DNA from: Longimicrobium sp.
Lineage (GTDB): Bacteria; Gemmatimonadota; Gemmatimonadetes; Longimicrobiales; Longimicrobiaceae
Assembly: GCA_036377595.1 (NCBI GenBank)
Contig: DASUYB010000122.1
Location: 1 to 64,000 of the forward strand
Length of the DNA: 64,000 nucleotides
Direction of reading: 5' to 3'
Under the pieces are notes generated by a model. The model did no database searches. It was not told the DNA's origin and worked only from the letters and a program-made list of their open reading frames with translations. This document shows positions 1 through 7,483 of the stretch, piece after piece. Position 1 is the first letter of the stretch. Each line of letters begins with the position of its first letter. The translations under genes and the position numbers were made by a program.

Positions 1-197
1 GCGCTCACCAGCATCCCGAGCCCGCCCAGCACGGCCGAGATGTTCGTGACCGCGTCGGGGGAGTTGAGGAGCTGCGAGGCGCCGTCGATCGCGTGCGGCA
101 TCAGGAACGGCACGAGCAGCAGGACGGCGGCGTAGACCCACGTGGCCGGCCGCCGCAGCGCGTACGCCAGCTCGAAGCGGAAGACCTCGCCGACCAT
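1..197 (-). CDS. ABC transporter permease, N-terminal fragment (cut by window edge)
   Basis: The first 65 codons of a minus-strand membrane protein are visible, starting at an ATG whose first base overlaps the TGA of the upstream ABC ATPase (TGATG overlap), so the two are translationally coupled. After a short basic amphipathic stretch (FELAYALRRPATW) comes a hydrophobic segment (VYAAVLLLVPFLM), as in ABC-2 type permeases. It probably forms the channel partner of the ATPase at 197-1105. The substrate cannot be told, and the rest lies outside the window. Confidence 0.7.
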   Translation of the reverse strand, partial: MVGEVFRFELAYALRRPATWVYAAVLLLVPFLMPHAIDGASQLLNSPDAVTNISAVLGGLGMLVS

Positions 198-1105
198 CAC
201 GAGGCCGCCTCCGCCTGCGCGCCGGCACGGGCCCCGAGGACTCCGTTCATCACGCTGAAGTAGACGTCCTCCAGGTCCGGCTCGGCGGGCTCGAAGCCGG
301 GGCCGGGCGCCGCCTCGCTGTGGACGTGCACGAGCGTGCGTCCGCCCAGGAGCCGAGTCGAGATCACCGCGTGCGCCCGCTCCACCTCGGCCAGCGCGCT
401 CTTCTCGATCACCCGGCGCCAGATCCTCCCCCGCATCGCCTCGATCGCCGCGAGCGGCTCCGCCTCGAGCAGGATCTCGCCGCGGTCGATGATCGCCATC
501 CGCGTGCACAGCTCGGAGACGTCCTCCACGATGTGGGTGGAGAGGATCACCGCGCTGTTCTCGCCCAGCTCGCTCAGCAGGTTCAGGAAGCGCACGCGCT
601 CGGCCGGGTCCAGCCCCGCCGTGGGCTCGTCCACGATCAGCAGCCGGGGGTTGCCCAGCAGCGCCACCGCCACCCCGAAACGCTGCTTCATCCCCCCCGA
701 ATAGCCGCCCAGCTTCTGCCCGCGCACCTCCCACAGGTTCGTCTGCCGCAGCAGCGCGTCCACCACCTCCCTGCGCGTCCGGCGCTCGGCGATCCCCTTG
801 AGCAGCGCGAAGTGGTCGAGCAGGTCCTCCGCGCTGACCTTGGGATACACCCCGAACTCCTGCGGCAGGTATCCCAGCGTCCTGCGCACCTCGTCCTTCT
901 GGCCCACCACGTCGATGTCGCCCAGGCGGATGCTCCCTTCGTCGGGCTCCTGCAGCGTGGCCAGGATGCGCATCAGCGTGGACTTGCCGGCGCCGTTGGG
1001 GCCGAGCAGGCCGTACATCCCCACCGGGATCGTGAGGCTCACGTCCTTCAGCGCCTGCACGCCGTTGGCGTAGGTCTTGGAGACGCCGTCGATCTTCAAT
1101 TCCAT
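197..1105 (-). CDS. ABC transporter ATP-binding protein (ABC-2 exporter type)
   Basis: 302-aa nucleotide-binding subunit. Visible motifs are Walker A GPNGAGKST (residues 35-43), the signature YSGGMKQR (about 135-142), Walker B LLIVDEPTAGLDP (about 155-167) and an H-loop LSTHIVED. The ATG at 1105 (MELKIDGVSK) is chosen because the family begins here; the reading frame stays open 28 codons further but that part has no homology character. The ATPase and the permease at 1-197 overlap, and the PadR regulator lies upstream in the same direction, so this is a PadR-controlled exporter operon. Substrate unknown. Confidence 0.92.
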   Translation of the reverse strand: MELKIDGVSKTYANGVQALKDVSLTIPVGMYGLLGPNGAGKSTLMRILATLQEPDEGSIRLGDIDVVGQKDEVRRTLGYLPQEFGVYPKVSAEDLLDHFALLKGIAERRTRREVVDALLRQTNLWEVRGQKLGGYSGGMKQRFGVAVALLGNPRLLIVDEPTAGLDPAERVRFLNLLSELGENSAVILSTHIVEDVSELCTRMAIIDRGEILLEAEPLAAIEAMRGRIWRRVIEKSALAEVERAHAVISTRLLGGRTLVHVHSEAAPGPGFEPAEPDLEDVYFSVMNGVLGARAGAQAEAAS

Positions 1106-1315
1106 GATTGCGTGACGGTGGTGGACGAACGGGGAGACGAGGTCGGCGGACGCAACCGCAATCGATTGTGCATTCTGATCGGATGTCATTCCGAGCGGCG
1201 CCGCTGCTCCGAACCTTCAATCGCGCTGATGCCAGGCGGCGCCCGAGGAATCTGTGACATGCGTCCGAGCAACAGGCGGCCTGTGGCTCGGGAGCCATTC
1301 CCGTCCGCCACCGGT
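1106..1315. repeat. Intergenic repeat family C, copy 1
   Basis: The gap holds a stretch (about 1165-1310) that closely matches 20400-20560. Shared words include TCATTCCGAGCGGCGCCGCT or close variants, CTCCGAA, TCAATCGCGCTGATGCC, GAGGAATCTGTG and GTCCGAGCA. This looks like a high-copy chromosomal intergenic repeat and not a gene. Confidence 0.7.
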
Positions 1316-2710
1316 TCAGCGGAATCCGAAGATCAGCGGGAAGACGAACGCGACGACCGCCGCCCACCCGGCGAGGACGTAGAGGTAGGTCGTCTGCCAG
1401 TCGAGCAGGCGCGAGAAGGCGACGCGACCCCGGAGGAAGCGCGCGTACAGGAAGGCGGAGCCGGCCAGGTTCACCAGCAGGACCACGTTCTCGCCCAGCG
1501 CCGCGACCCGGTTGGGCGTGAACCCGAAGTCCGAGATGCGCGTCCCCACCGCCCACAGCGCCAGGAGGTCCACCAGCAGGGCGGTTCCCACCAGCGTCAG
1601 CTGGACCCAGTCGTTCAGCGCGGGGCGGGCGAGGTGGTCGCGCGCGGAGAACGAGTAGAGGAGGAGCGCGAAGACCACCACCAGCAGGAGGTCGAAGGCG
1701 ATGAGGATCTCCCGCGCCGGGTCGATCCCCTGGCCCGTCGCCACCATCGTGGCCATGAAGCCGAGCAGGAGCAGGGCGAAGAGCGGCGAGAAGATCCGGG
1801 TCAGCACGGGCGCCATGTTCTCGATGACGCTCTGCTTCGCCTCCACCAGCCAGGTGGCGACGACGGTGGCGCCCGCGAAGCCGGCGGGCACGATCCATTC
1901 GCCCACCAGCATTTCCGCGTCGATGCCGATCGCCTGGAAGAGGGCGTGCGTCGTCCCGATCAGCACGCCCCCGCCCAGCGCGATCAGCACGAAGTAGATG
2001 AACAGCTCGCCCGTGAAGCGGACGAAGTCCATCCGCCTCTCGTTCCCCCGCCAGCGCCCGCCGACGTAGGCCACGCCCACGCACAACCAGAGCGCGATGG
2101 GCAGGTGGATCACGGTGAGGATCAGCGTGTCGGCCTCGGGCGACGTCGTGAAGGGGAACGCGTTCACGGCGGCGGCCGCCACCGCGAACGCGGCGGCGAG
2201 CCACATCCGGACCGGGCCCGAGAGCGGACGCTCCCACGCGAAGTACGCGACGATGAACGGGAGGGTGAAGAAAGCGAGGTTGAGCGGATAGAACGTCTCG
2301 TCGCCGAAGCCGATCCCGAAGAGCGCCGGGAGCTTGATGGCCACCCCGGCCGCCACGGCCAGGGCCAGCGCCACCCACATCTTTCGCGAGCCGTACGCCG
2401 CCGCCGGCTCCGCGCCGGCGTCCGGGCCGTCTCCCGAGAGGACGAGCTGCTTCCAGAGACGCTCCGAATGCTCCCGGGCGAACTCGCGCGTCAGGGCGTC
2501 GATCGCCCCCATCCGCTTGACCGCCACCAGGAACGCCTCGTCGGCGGAGAGCCCGTCGGCGCGCAGCGAGGCGATCTGCTCGCGCAGGTGGTCTTCCAGC
2601 TCCGCAGCGTCGGAGCCGGTGATCGTCCGGCTCCGGCGCAGGTGCGCCCGCCACGCCTCGATCTGCTGCTCCAGGGCGTCCGCCGCCGCGTCGTCGGGAT
2701 TCGGGTTCAT
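1316..2710 (-). CDS. Membrane protein with N-terminal HAAS/permease-prefix-like domain and DUF4153-like multi-pass region
   Basis: 464 aa from ATG 2710. Residues about 10-75 form a charged helical domain (LEDHLREQIASLRADGLS, AFLVAVKRMG) like the HAAS/permease-prefix domains found next to PadR regulators. The remainder has about ten hydrophobic segments, consistent with a DUF4153-type integral membrane protein. The start lies 2 nt downstream of the padR stop, so they form one operon, with the ABC genes following. The role is probably sensing or modulation of the exporter; no enzymatic motif is visible. Confidence 0.75.
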   Translation of the reverse strand: MNPNPDDAAADALEQQIEAWRAHLRRSRTITGSDAAELEDHLREQIASLRADGLSADEAFLVAVKRMGAIDALTREFAREHSERLWKQLVLSGDGPDAGAEPAAAYGSRKMWVALALAVAAGVAIKLPALFGIGFGDETFYPLNLAFFTLPFIVAYFAWERPLSGPVRMWLAAAFAVAAAAVNAFPFTTSPEADTLILTVIHLPIALWLCVGVAYVGGRWRGNERRMDFVRFTGELFIYFVLIALGGGVLIGTTHALFQAIGIDAEMLVGEWIVPAGFAGATVVATWLVEAKQSVIENMAPVLTRIFSPLFALLLLGFMATMVATGQGIDPAREILIAFDLLLVVVFALLLYSFSARDHLARPALNDWVQLTLVGTALLVDLLALWAVGTRISDFGFTPNRVAALGENVVLLVNLAGSAFLYARFLRGRVAFSRLLDWQTTYLYVLAGWAAVVAFVFPLIFGFR

Positions 2711-2712
2711 GC

Positions 2713-3087
2713 TCAGCCGCGCTGGGGAAAGAAGATGAGGTGCGGAGGGATGGACGCCATCAGTGCCGGCCAGACGTTCCGCAGCGCCTGGTCCACCGTA
2801 CGCCACTGGCGCCGCTCCTCGGCCAGCTGCTGGCGGCCGGCCTCGGTGACGCGGTAGTACTTCCGCCGCCGCCCCGACTCCGCCTGGTCCCAGCGAGCCT
2901 CGACCAGCCCGGAGCGTTCCAGCCGGTGCAGCACCGGGTAGAGCATCCCGTCCGTCCATTCCAGCTCGCCGCCGGACAGCTCGCGCACCCGCTTCAGGAT
3001 GGCGTAGCCGTAGCTGTCCCCCTCGGCCAGGATCGCCAGCACCAGCGGGGTCGACGAGGCCGCGACGAGGTCCTTGTTGATGCTCAT
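2713..3087 (-). CDS. PadR family transcriptional regulator
   Basis: 124 aa from ATG 3087 (MSINKDLVAASS). Winged-helix features are clear: LVLAILAEGDSYGYAILKRV, then MLYPVLHRLERSGLVEARW and RKYYRVTEAGRQQLAEE. The short length is that of the minimal PadR subfamily usually paired with ABC exporters or HAAS membrane proteins, as here. It probably represses its own operon through the ATACAT repeats just upstream (3147-3182). A start 6 codons upstream is possible but lacks family character. Confidence 0.93.
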   Translation of the reverse strand: MSINKDLVAASSTPLVLAILAEGDSYGYAILKRVRELSGGELEWTDGMLYPVLHRLERSGLVEARWDQAESGRRRKYYRVTEAGRQQLAEERRQWRTVDQALRNVWPALMASIPPHLIFFPQRG

Positions 3088-3146
3088 CGGACCCGCGCGC
3101 TGCATGTGAGCCGGGGGGCGTTCACCGCGGCGGTGCGAGGCCGCGC

Positions 3147-3182
3147 ATACATAGAGCCGGGATACATAGGACTACAATGTAT
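3147..3182 (-). promoter_or_regulatory. Candidate PadR operator/promoter
   Basis: Three copies of ATACAT or its complement ATGTAT lie at 3147-3152, 3162-3167 and 3177-3182, spaced exactly 15 bp; the last two form a dyad. They lie 60-95 bp upstream of the padR start. PadR proteins bind ATGT/ACAT-type half sites, so autoregulation is likely. This is inferred from position and sequence. Confidence 0.5.
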
Positions 3183-3295
3183 CGTGGATGACGTACACGT
3201 CAAGTACTCTGCGATACAAAGCCGAGCCACGCAACACGTCCGCACAGGAATGTCATTCCGAAGGCGCTCGCCGCCCTGTCGTCCCCGAAAGAAGA

Positions 3296-3381
3296 CTCAC
3301 ACGGAGGGAACGGAGGAAACGGAGGACCTATTTCGTCTTTTCTCCGTTACCTCCGTTCCCTCCGTTCCCTCCGTGTGAGAC
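3296..3381. repeat. Hairpin repeat of the CGGAGGGAACGGAGG type (family D)
   Basis: Left arm ACACGGAGGGAACGGAGG and right arm CCTCCGTTCCCTCCGTGT are inverted copies around a short T-rich loop (TTTCGTCTTTTC), with internal G-G-A-G-G repeats. A comparable hairpin with CACAGAGGACACAGAGG arms lies at 10663-10755. It sits between the padR promoter region and the 3' end of the sigma-54 activator, so it may also end transcription. Confidence 0.7.
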
Positions 3382-3428
3382 ATGCTGTTGGCTGATTGGG
3401 GATGCACCCCCAATCGACCGGAATGGCA

Positions 3429-4796
3429 TCACGATTCCTCCATCTCCTCCGTCTCGCCGGACTGGTAGGCGGCCAGCAGCCGGTCCAGCCGCGGCCGCGA
3501 GATGCCGAGGATGCGCGCCGCGCGGCTCTTGTTGCCGCGCGTGTGGGCAAGCACCCGCTCCACGTGCCGCTGCTGCGCCTGCGCCAGCGTCCCCAGCGGA
3601 TCGCCGCCGTCCTCCTCGTCGTCCGCGGCGGCGAGCGAGGGGGCCAGGGAGAAGCCTTCGGGCGAGAGCGCGGAACCGCGCGCCACCACCGCCGCGCGCA
3701 GGATGGCGTTCTCCATCTCGCGCACGTTGCCGGGCCAGTCGTGCTCCTGCAGCATCCGCATCACCGTTGGCGAGATGACGGAGACGTCCTTCCCCAGCTC
3801 GCGCGCGGCGCGGGCCAGCAGGTGCTCGGCGAGGACGGGGATGTCTTCCTTGCGCTCGCGCAGCGGCGGGATGCGGATCTCCACCACGCGCAGGCGGAAG
3901 TACAGGTCCTCGCGGAACTTCCCCTGCCGCACCAGCTCCTCGATGGGGCGATGGGTGGCCGCGACCACGCGCGCCTGCGTCTTCCGCGCGCGCTCGCCGC
4001 CCACGGGGTGGAACTCCTTCTCCTGGATCACCCGCAGCAGCTTGGCCTGGAACGCCGGGCTGGTGTCGCCGATCTCGTCCAGGAAGATGGTGCCGCTCCC
4101 CGCCAACTCGAACTTGCCGCGCCGGTCGGCCACCGCGCCGGTGAACGCGCCCTTCACGTGGCCGAACAGCTCGGACTCGAGCAGCGACTCGGCCAGCGCG
4201 GTGCAGTTGATCGCGACGAACGGCTCCGCCGCCCAGGGGCTGTACTCGTGGATCGCGCGGGCGACCAGCTCCTTCCCCGTCCCCGTCTCGCCGCGGATCA
4301 GCACGGGGGTGCGCGTGGACGACAGCATCCCGATCAGCTTGTAGATCTCGATCATCTGCGGCGAGCGCCCCACGCCGTAGCGCAGCGTGTCGGCCGCGCG
4401 GCCGTCGCCGGTCTTCGCGCGCGAGCGGGCGGCGCGGTCGCGCAGGCACCGGGCGACCAGGAGATCGAGCTGCTCGAGGTCGACGGGCTTCACCAGGAAG
4501 TCGTACGCGCCGCCGCGGATGGCGCCGATGGTGGTGCCCATGTCCTCGTAGCCCGTCATCACGATCACGTCGGTGTCGGGCATGCCGGCGTTGACCTTCT
4601 CCAGCAGCTCCAGCCCCGTCATCCCGTCCATGTGCACGTCGGTGACGAGCACGTCGGGGCGGAACTCGTGCAGCTGCGAGAGCGCGGACTCGGCGCTCCC
4701 GGCGGTGCGCACCTCGAAGCCGGCGCGGCGGAAGTGGACCTCGAGCGCCACCGAGGCGGCGGGCTCGTCGTCCACGATCATGATCCTGCGGCTCAC
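3429..4796 (-). CDS. NtrC-family sigma-54-dependent response regulator
   Basis: 455 aa from GTG 4796 (an ATG at 4781 is the alternative). The receiver domain has acidic residues at 9-10, phospho-acceptor Asp53 (VTDVHMDGM) and Lys103 (LVKPVDL). The central AAA+ domain carries Walker A GETGTGKE (169-176), the sigma-54 contact GAFTGA (216-221) and Walker [10 protein letters not shown]. The C-terminus is a Fis-type helix-turn-helix ([20 protein letters not shown]). It should activate sigma-54 promoters upon phosphorylation. No cognate kinase gene is adjacent. Confidence 0.95.
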   Translation of the reverse strand: MSRRIMIVDDEPAASVALEVHFRRAGFEVRTAGSAESALSQLHEFRPDVLVTDVHMDGMTGLELLEKVNAGMPDTDVIVMTGYEDMGTTIGAIRGGAYDFLVKPVDLEQLDLLVARCLRDRAARSRAKTGDGRAADTLRYGVGRSPQMIEIYKLIGMLSSTRTPVLIRGETGTGKELVARAIHEYSPWAAEPFVAINCTALAESLLESELFGHVKGAFTGAVADRRGKFELAGSGTIFLDEIGDTSPAFQAKLLRVIQEKEFHPVGGERARKTQARVVAATHRPIEELVRQGKFREDLYFRLRVVEIRIPPLRERKEDIPVLAEHLLARAARELGKDVSVISPTVMRMLQEHDWPGNVREMENAILRAAVVARGSALSPEGFSLAPSLAAADDEEDGGDPLGTLAQAQQRHVERVLAHTRGNKSRAARILGISRPRLDRLLAAYQSGETEEMEES

Positions 4797-4879
4797 GGCA
4801 TCATCGCGGGTTGTGGAAGCATCTTCGCGTGGATCGTATCGTCGAACTGCAACGGAAAACTGCAACTGCGGATTCGGGC

Positions 4880-5042
4880 GTGTCCCCCGCTGCGCGGGGG
4901 CCGGGCTGCGCGCGCCGTAGGCCACGGTACTACTGTGGCCAACGGCGCCGGGCCCCCGCCGCGCCGGCCATCCCCGCGGACGCCGGCGACGGCTCGCGCG
5001 CGGCGGTGTCCCGGCCCTCCGGGCGCGCATCCCTCACGCAGA
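4880..5042. repeat. Structured intergenic repeat family E, copy 1 (chromosome)
   Basis: This about 160-bp unit matches 40530-40675 inside the mobile element. It opens with a CCCCCGC/GCGGGGG hairpin, then nested stems GCCGT/ACGGC and GGCCAC/GTGGCC around a GGTACTACT loop, then CCCGG/CCGGG, and ends in a shared GCGCGCATCCCTCA. In the other copy the nested stems are GCGT/ACGC and GGGCAC/GTGCCC, so base changes compensate. The rest of 4797-5220 is GC-rich with no convincing gene. Confidence 0.7.
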
Positions 5043-5220
5043 CGCTCGTCGCCGCGCTGTGTTCTCCCCTCCCCTGCGCAGCGGGGGAGGGGCCGAGGGA
5101 GGGGGCCAGCCGGGGCGGGTACGATGCCCGGCGAAGCGCACGGATGCCTGTCCGGCTACCCCTCCCGGTACGGGCCCGGTACGGGAGGGGTGGCGAGCCT
5201 AGGCGAGCCGGGGAGGGCGC

Positions 5221-6048
5221 CTACCGCCGCGACGGGTGCGGCGGGCCGGGAGGCGGCCCCGGAGGCGGCCCGTGCGGCGGTCCGGGGATCTGGCCCGGCG
5301 GCGGCGGGTTGCCCACCGGGCCGCCGTCGCCCGTTCCCTGGAACTGGCAGCATCCCGACGCGCAGGCCATCCACGCGTACGACAGCCCGGTCTGCAGCAG
5401 CCGCTCGACGTCCCACACCACCCCGGGGCCGCCGCCGGACGCCGCTGCGCCACCGGGCCGCATCGCCCCCGTGGCGAGGAAGGTCTGCCGCCACTGCGCC
5501 GCCGGCGGGCGCACGGTGGAGTCGGGGTGCTCCTCGTAGGTGAACTGCCACCCCGCCGTCACGCTCTCGTAGATCACCCGCGTGCGGCCGCCGGGCGTCT
5601 GGAACAGCGCGATCCCCGTGTCGCCCTTCACCATCAGGTACACCTGCTGGTTGGCGTTGCGCGTGCCGAACCCGATCGACGCCGGCTTGGCGCCGGTGGA
5701 CCAGGTCACCAGCCCCAGGATGCGCAGGCTGTCCTGCTCCGCCATGGCTTTCGTCAGGCAGTTCACGCCCTTCGCCGCCCAGATGGTCATGTCGGCCGGG
5801 CCGCACCCCTGCCCCCGGCAGGGCACCACCGGCCGGGCGTCGCCCACGGGAAACATCACCCCGTAGTCGATCAGGAACCGGGTCACCTGCGACCACGGCT
5901 GCCCGTTGGCGGCGGTGAAGTAGCTGGGCGGCACCGCGGGCGGCGGCGTGCACGGCACCTGCGCGGCGGCCGCTGCGGGCGCCGCGGCGGCGGCCACCAG
6001 CGCCAGCCCGCGCCGGAGCCGGTGGGAAACGCGCTTTCCGGAACGCAT
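5221..6048 (-). CDS. Exported protein of unknown function with Cys-rich motif and Pro/Gly-rich tail (paralog 1)
   Basis: 275 aa. An Ala-rich signal peptide (cleavage probably after AAAAAQ) is followed by a globular region of about 200 residues with several Cys. Next comes the motif YAWMACASGCCQFQGTGDG and a C-terminal repetitive tail of GPP/PGPP units. The neighbour at 6114-7031 has the same architecture and motif, so they are tandem duplicates. AGGAG lies 10 bp before the ATG. I do not recognise the family; the tail suggests a cell-surface stalk or linker. Confidence 0.75.
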   Translation of the reverse strand: MRSGKRVSHRLRRGLALVAAAAAPAAAAAQVPCTPPPAVPPSYFTAANGQPWSQVTRFLIDYGVMFPVGDARPVVPCRGQGCGPADMTIWAAKGVNCLTKAMAEQDSLRILGLVTWSTGAKPASIGFGTRNANQQVYLMVKGDTGIALFQTPGGRTRVIYESVTAGWQFTYEEHPDSTVRPPAAQWRQTFLATGAMRPGGAAASGGGPGVVWDVERLLQTGLSYAWMACASGCCQFQGTGDGGPVGNPPPPGQIPGPPHGPPPGPPPGPPHPSRR

Positions 6049-6113
6049 GGGACTTCGTCTCCTGGACTGAAAGGGCGGGGTACCCGGCCGGCCCGGTGCC
6101 GGCCGGGGTCACG

Positions 6114-7031
6114 CTACCGGCGCGGCGGCGCCGGGGGAGGACCCGGAGGAGGACCTGAAGGCGGGCCCGGAGGAGGACCTGGAGGCGGGCCCGGAGGTCC
6201 GGGCGGCGGCGGGAGCGGCCCTTGCGGCCCCTTGGGCCCGGGCTTGGGGGGACCGTCGCCGGTGCCCTGGAACTGGCAGCACCCCGACGCGCATGCCATC
6301 CACCCGTACTGCAGCGTGACGAGATCCTGCGAGCGATTGCCGCTGTCCGGCACCGCCGGGCCGGCGGCCGCGGACGCGCCCGCGGCCGGACCGAGCAGCT
6401 GCTCCACCGTGGTGTCGCGCCACCGCGCCGCCGGGCCGGCCGGCACCCGCACGCTGTCCGCGTGCGTGTGGGCGGTGGTGTCGTAGGCGAACCGCCATCC
6501 CGGCGCGGTGCCCACCGGCTGCCGCGCGAACGCCGTCACGCTCCCGCTGCGATAGAGCGCGTACACGGTGTCGCTGCGCACCAGCAGGAACACGGTGCTG
6601 TCGGAGTTGTCGGGGCCGAACCCGTACGCGGGGAGGAGGCCCGGTCCCTGTCGCGTGACCCGCCCCACGATCCTGAGCTGGCGCTCGAAGTCCGCCGGCA
6701 TCAGGCAGTTCGCCCTGTGCTCCGACTGGATCCAGAGCGTCTTCGGCGTGCAGCTCTGGAAGGACCCGTTGCAGAGCGTCACCACCGCGGTATCGGAGAC
6801 GCCTTCGTCGAACGCCACCCCCGCGCTCGCGAAATAGGCCTCCACCCCGCTCCACGGCTGGTTTCCGCCGATGCCGAAGTACCGCGAGGTGTCCACCGCC
6901 GGCGTGGTCTCGCACTGCACCGCGTTCGCTTCGGCGGCGCGGGCGCCCGCCCGCCGGTCGGAAGCCGGCGCGCACGCCAGCAGGATCGCCGCGGGGACCA
7001 GCGCCGTCCGCCATCGTGCCGTTCGTCGCAT
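6114..7031 (-). CDS. Predicted lipoprotein of unknown function with Cys-rich motif and Pro/Gly-rich tail (paralog 2)
   Basis: 305 aa from ATG 7031, chosen because GGAGG stands 5 bp upstream (an in-frame ATG at 7043 overlaps that site). A signal peptide ends in a lipobox (ILLAC), so it is probably lipid-anchored. A middle domain resembles the downstream paralog: NQPWSGVEAYF here and GQPWSQVTRFL there. The motif YGWMACASGCCQFQGTGDG and a long GPPPGPP tail follow. The two genes are co-directional with a 65-bp gap. Function unknown. Confidence 0.75.
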   Translation of the reverse strand: MRRTARWRTALVPAAILLACAPASDRRAGARAAEANAVQCETTPAVDTSRYFGIGGNQPWSGVEAYFASAGVAFDEGVSDTAVVTLCNGSFQSCTPKTLWIQSEHRANCLMPADFERQLRIVGRVTRQGPGLLPAYGFGPDNSDSTVFLLVRSDTVYALYRSGSVTAFARQPVGTAPGWRFAYDTTAHTHADSVRVPAGPAARWRDTTVEQLLGPAAGASAAAGPAVPDSGNRSQDLVTLQYGWMACASGCCQFQGTGDGPPKPGPKGPQGPLPPPPGPPGPPPGPPPGPPSGPPPGPPPAPPRR

Positions 7032-7483
7032 TGTCGCCTCCATTGATGAAGGACCCGGTATGGCTCCGGAGCGGCTCCGGAGCAGTCGCGGCGCGGCGGT
7101 GCCGGGCCGCGGTCATTTCGTTCTCGTAAAGGGGATGGAGGAGATCGGGGTGATTGGTTCGGCCCCCAAACTACTCCCCCCGCCGTCGCGCACAAGAAAT
7201 CCTGTTTCCCCTCCGCGCCTCTCCCGCCGATCCCTCGCCGCACCAGCCGTCCGGGACGATGGACCCGGCGGAATCCCCGGAAAACGGCGACGGGACCGAT
7301 CCCCGTCTCCACCGTTCGGCGTGTCCCGATCCCGTCGTGGCAGGGGCGGCGGAGGCGCGCGAACCTGGTACACGGTGGCGCATCAGGACTGCCGCGGGCC
7401 TTGCATCCGCCGCCCGTGCCCCCCACTATGCGTTTCCCGGCTCAACCAGTTTTCCCCGCGCTATCACCCCCCGCGAATCCGCC
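7032..7483. other. Divergent intergenic region, no gene seen
   Basis: About 450 bp between the minus-strand lipoprotein gene and the plus-strand BTAD regulator. It should hold both promoters. Open frames here are short and show no domain character. I see no clear -10/-35 pair or strong hairpin. Confidence 0.4.

Noticed and set aside
320-2857. Very long plus-strand open frame opposite the ABC/PadR operon
   Set aside because: High GC removes stop codons on the opposite strand; composition is Arg/His/Gln-rich noise and the minus-strand genes have clear domains.
3412-3425. ATCGACCGGAATG just left of the sigma-54 activator gene as another motif copy
   Set aside because: The left arm is missing, so it is not an inverted repeat; probably chance.
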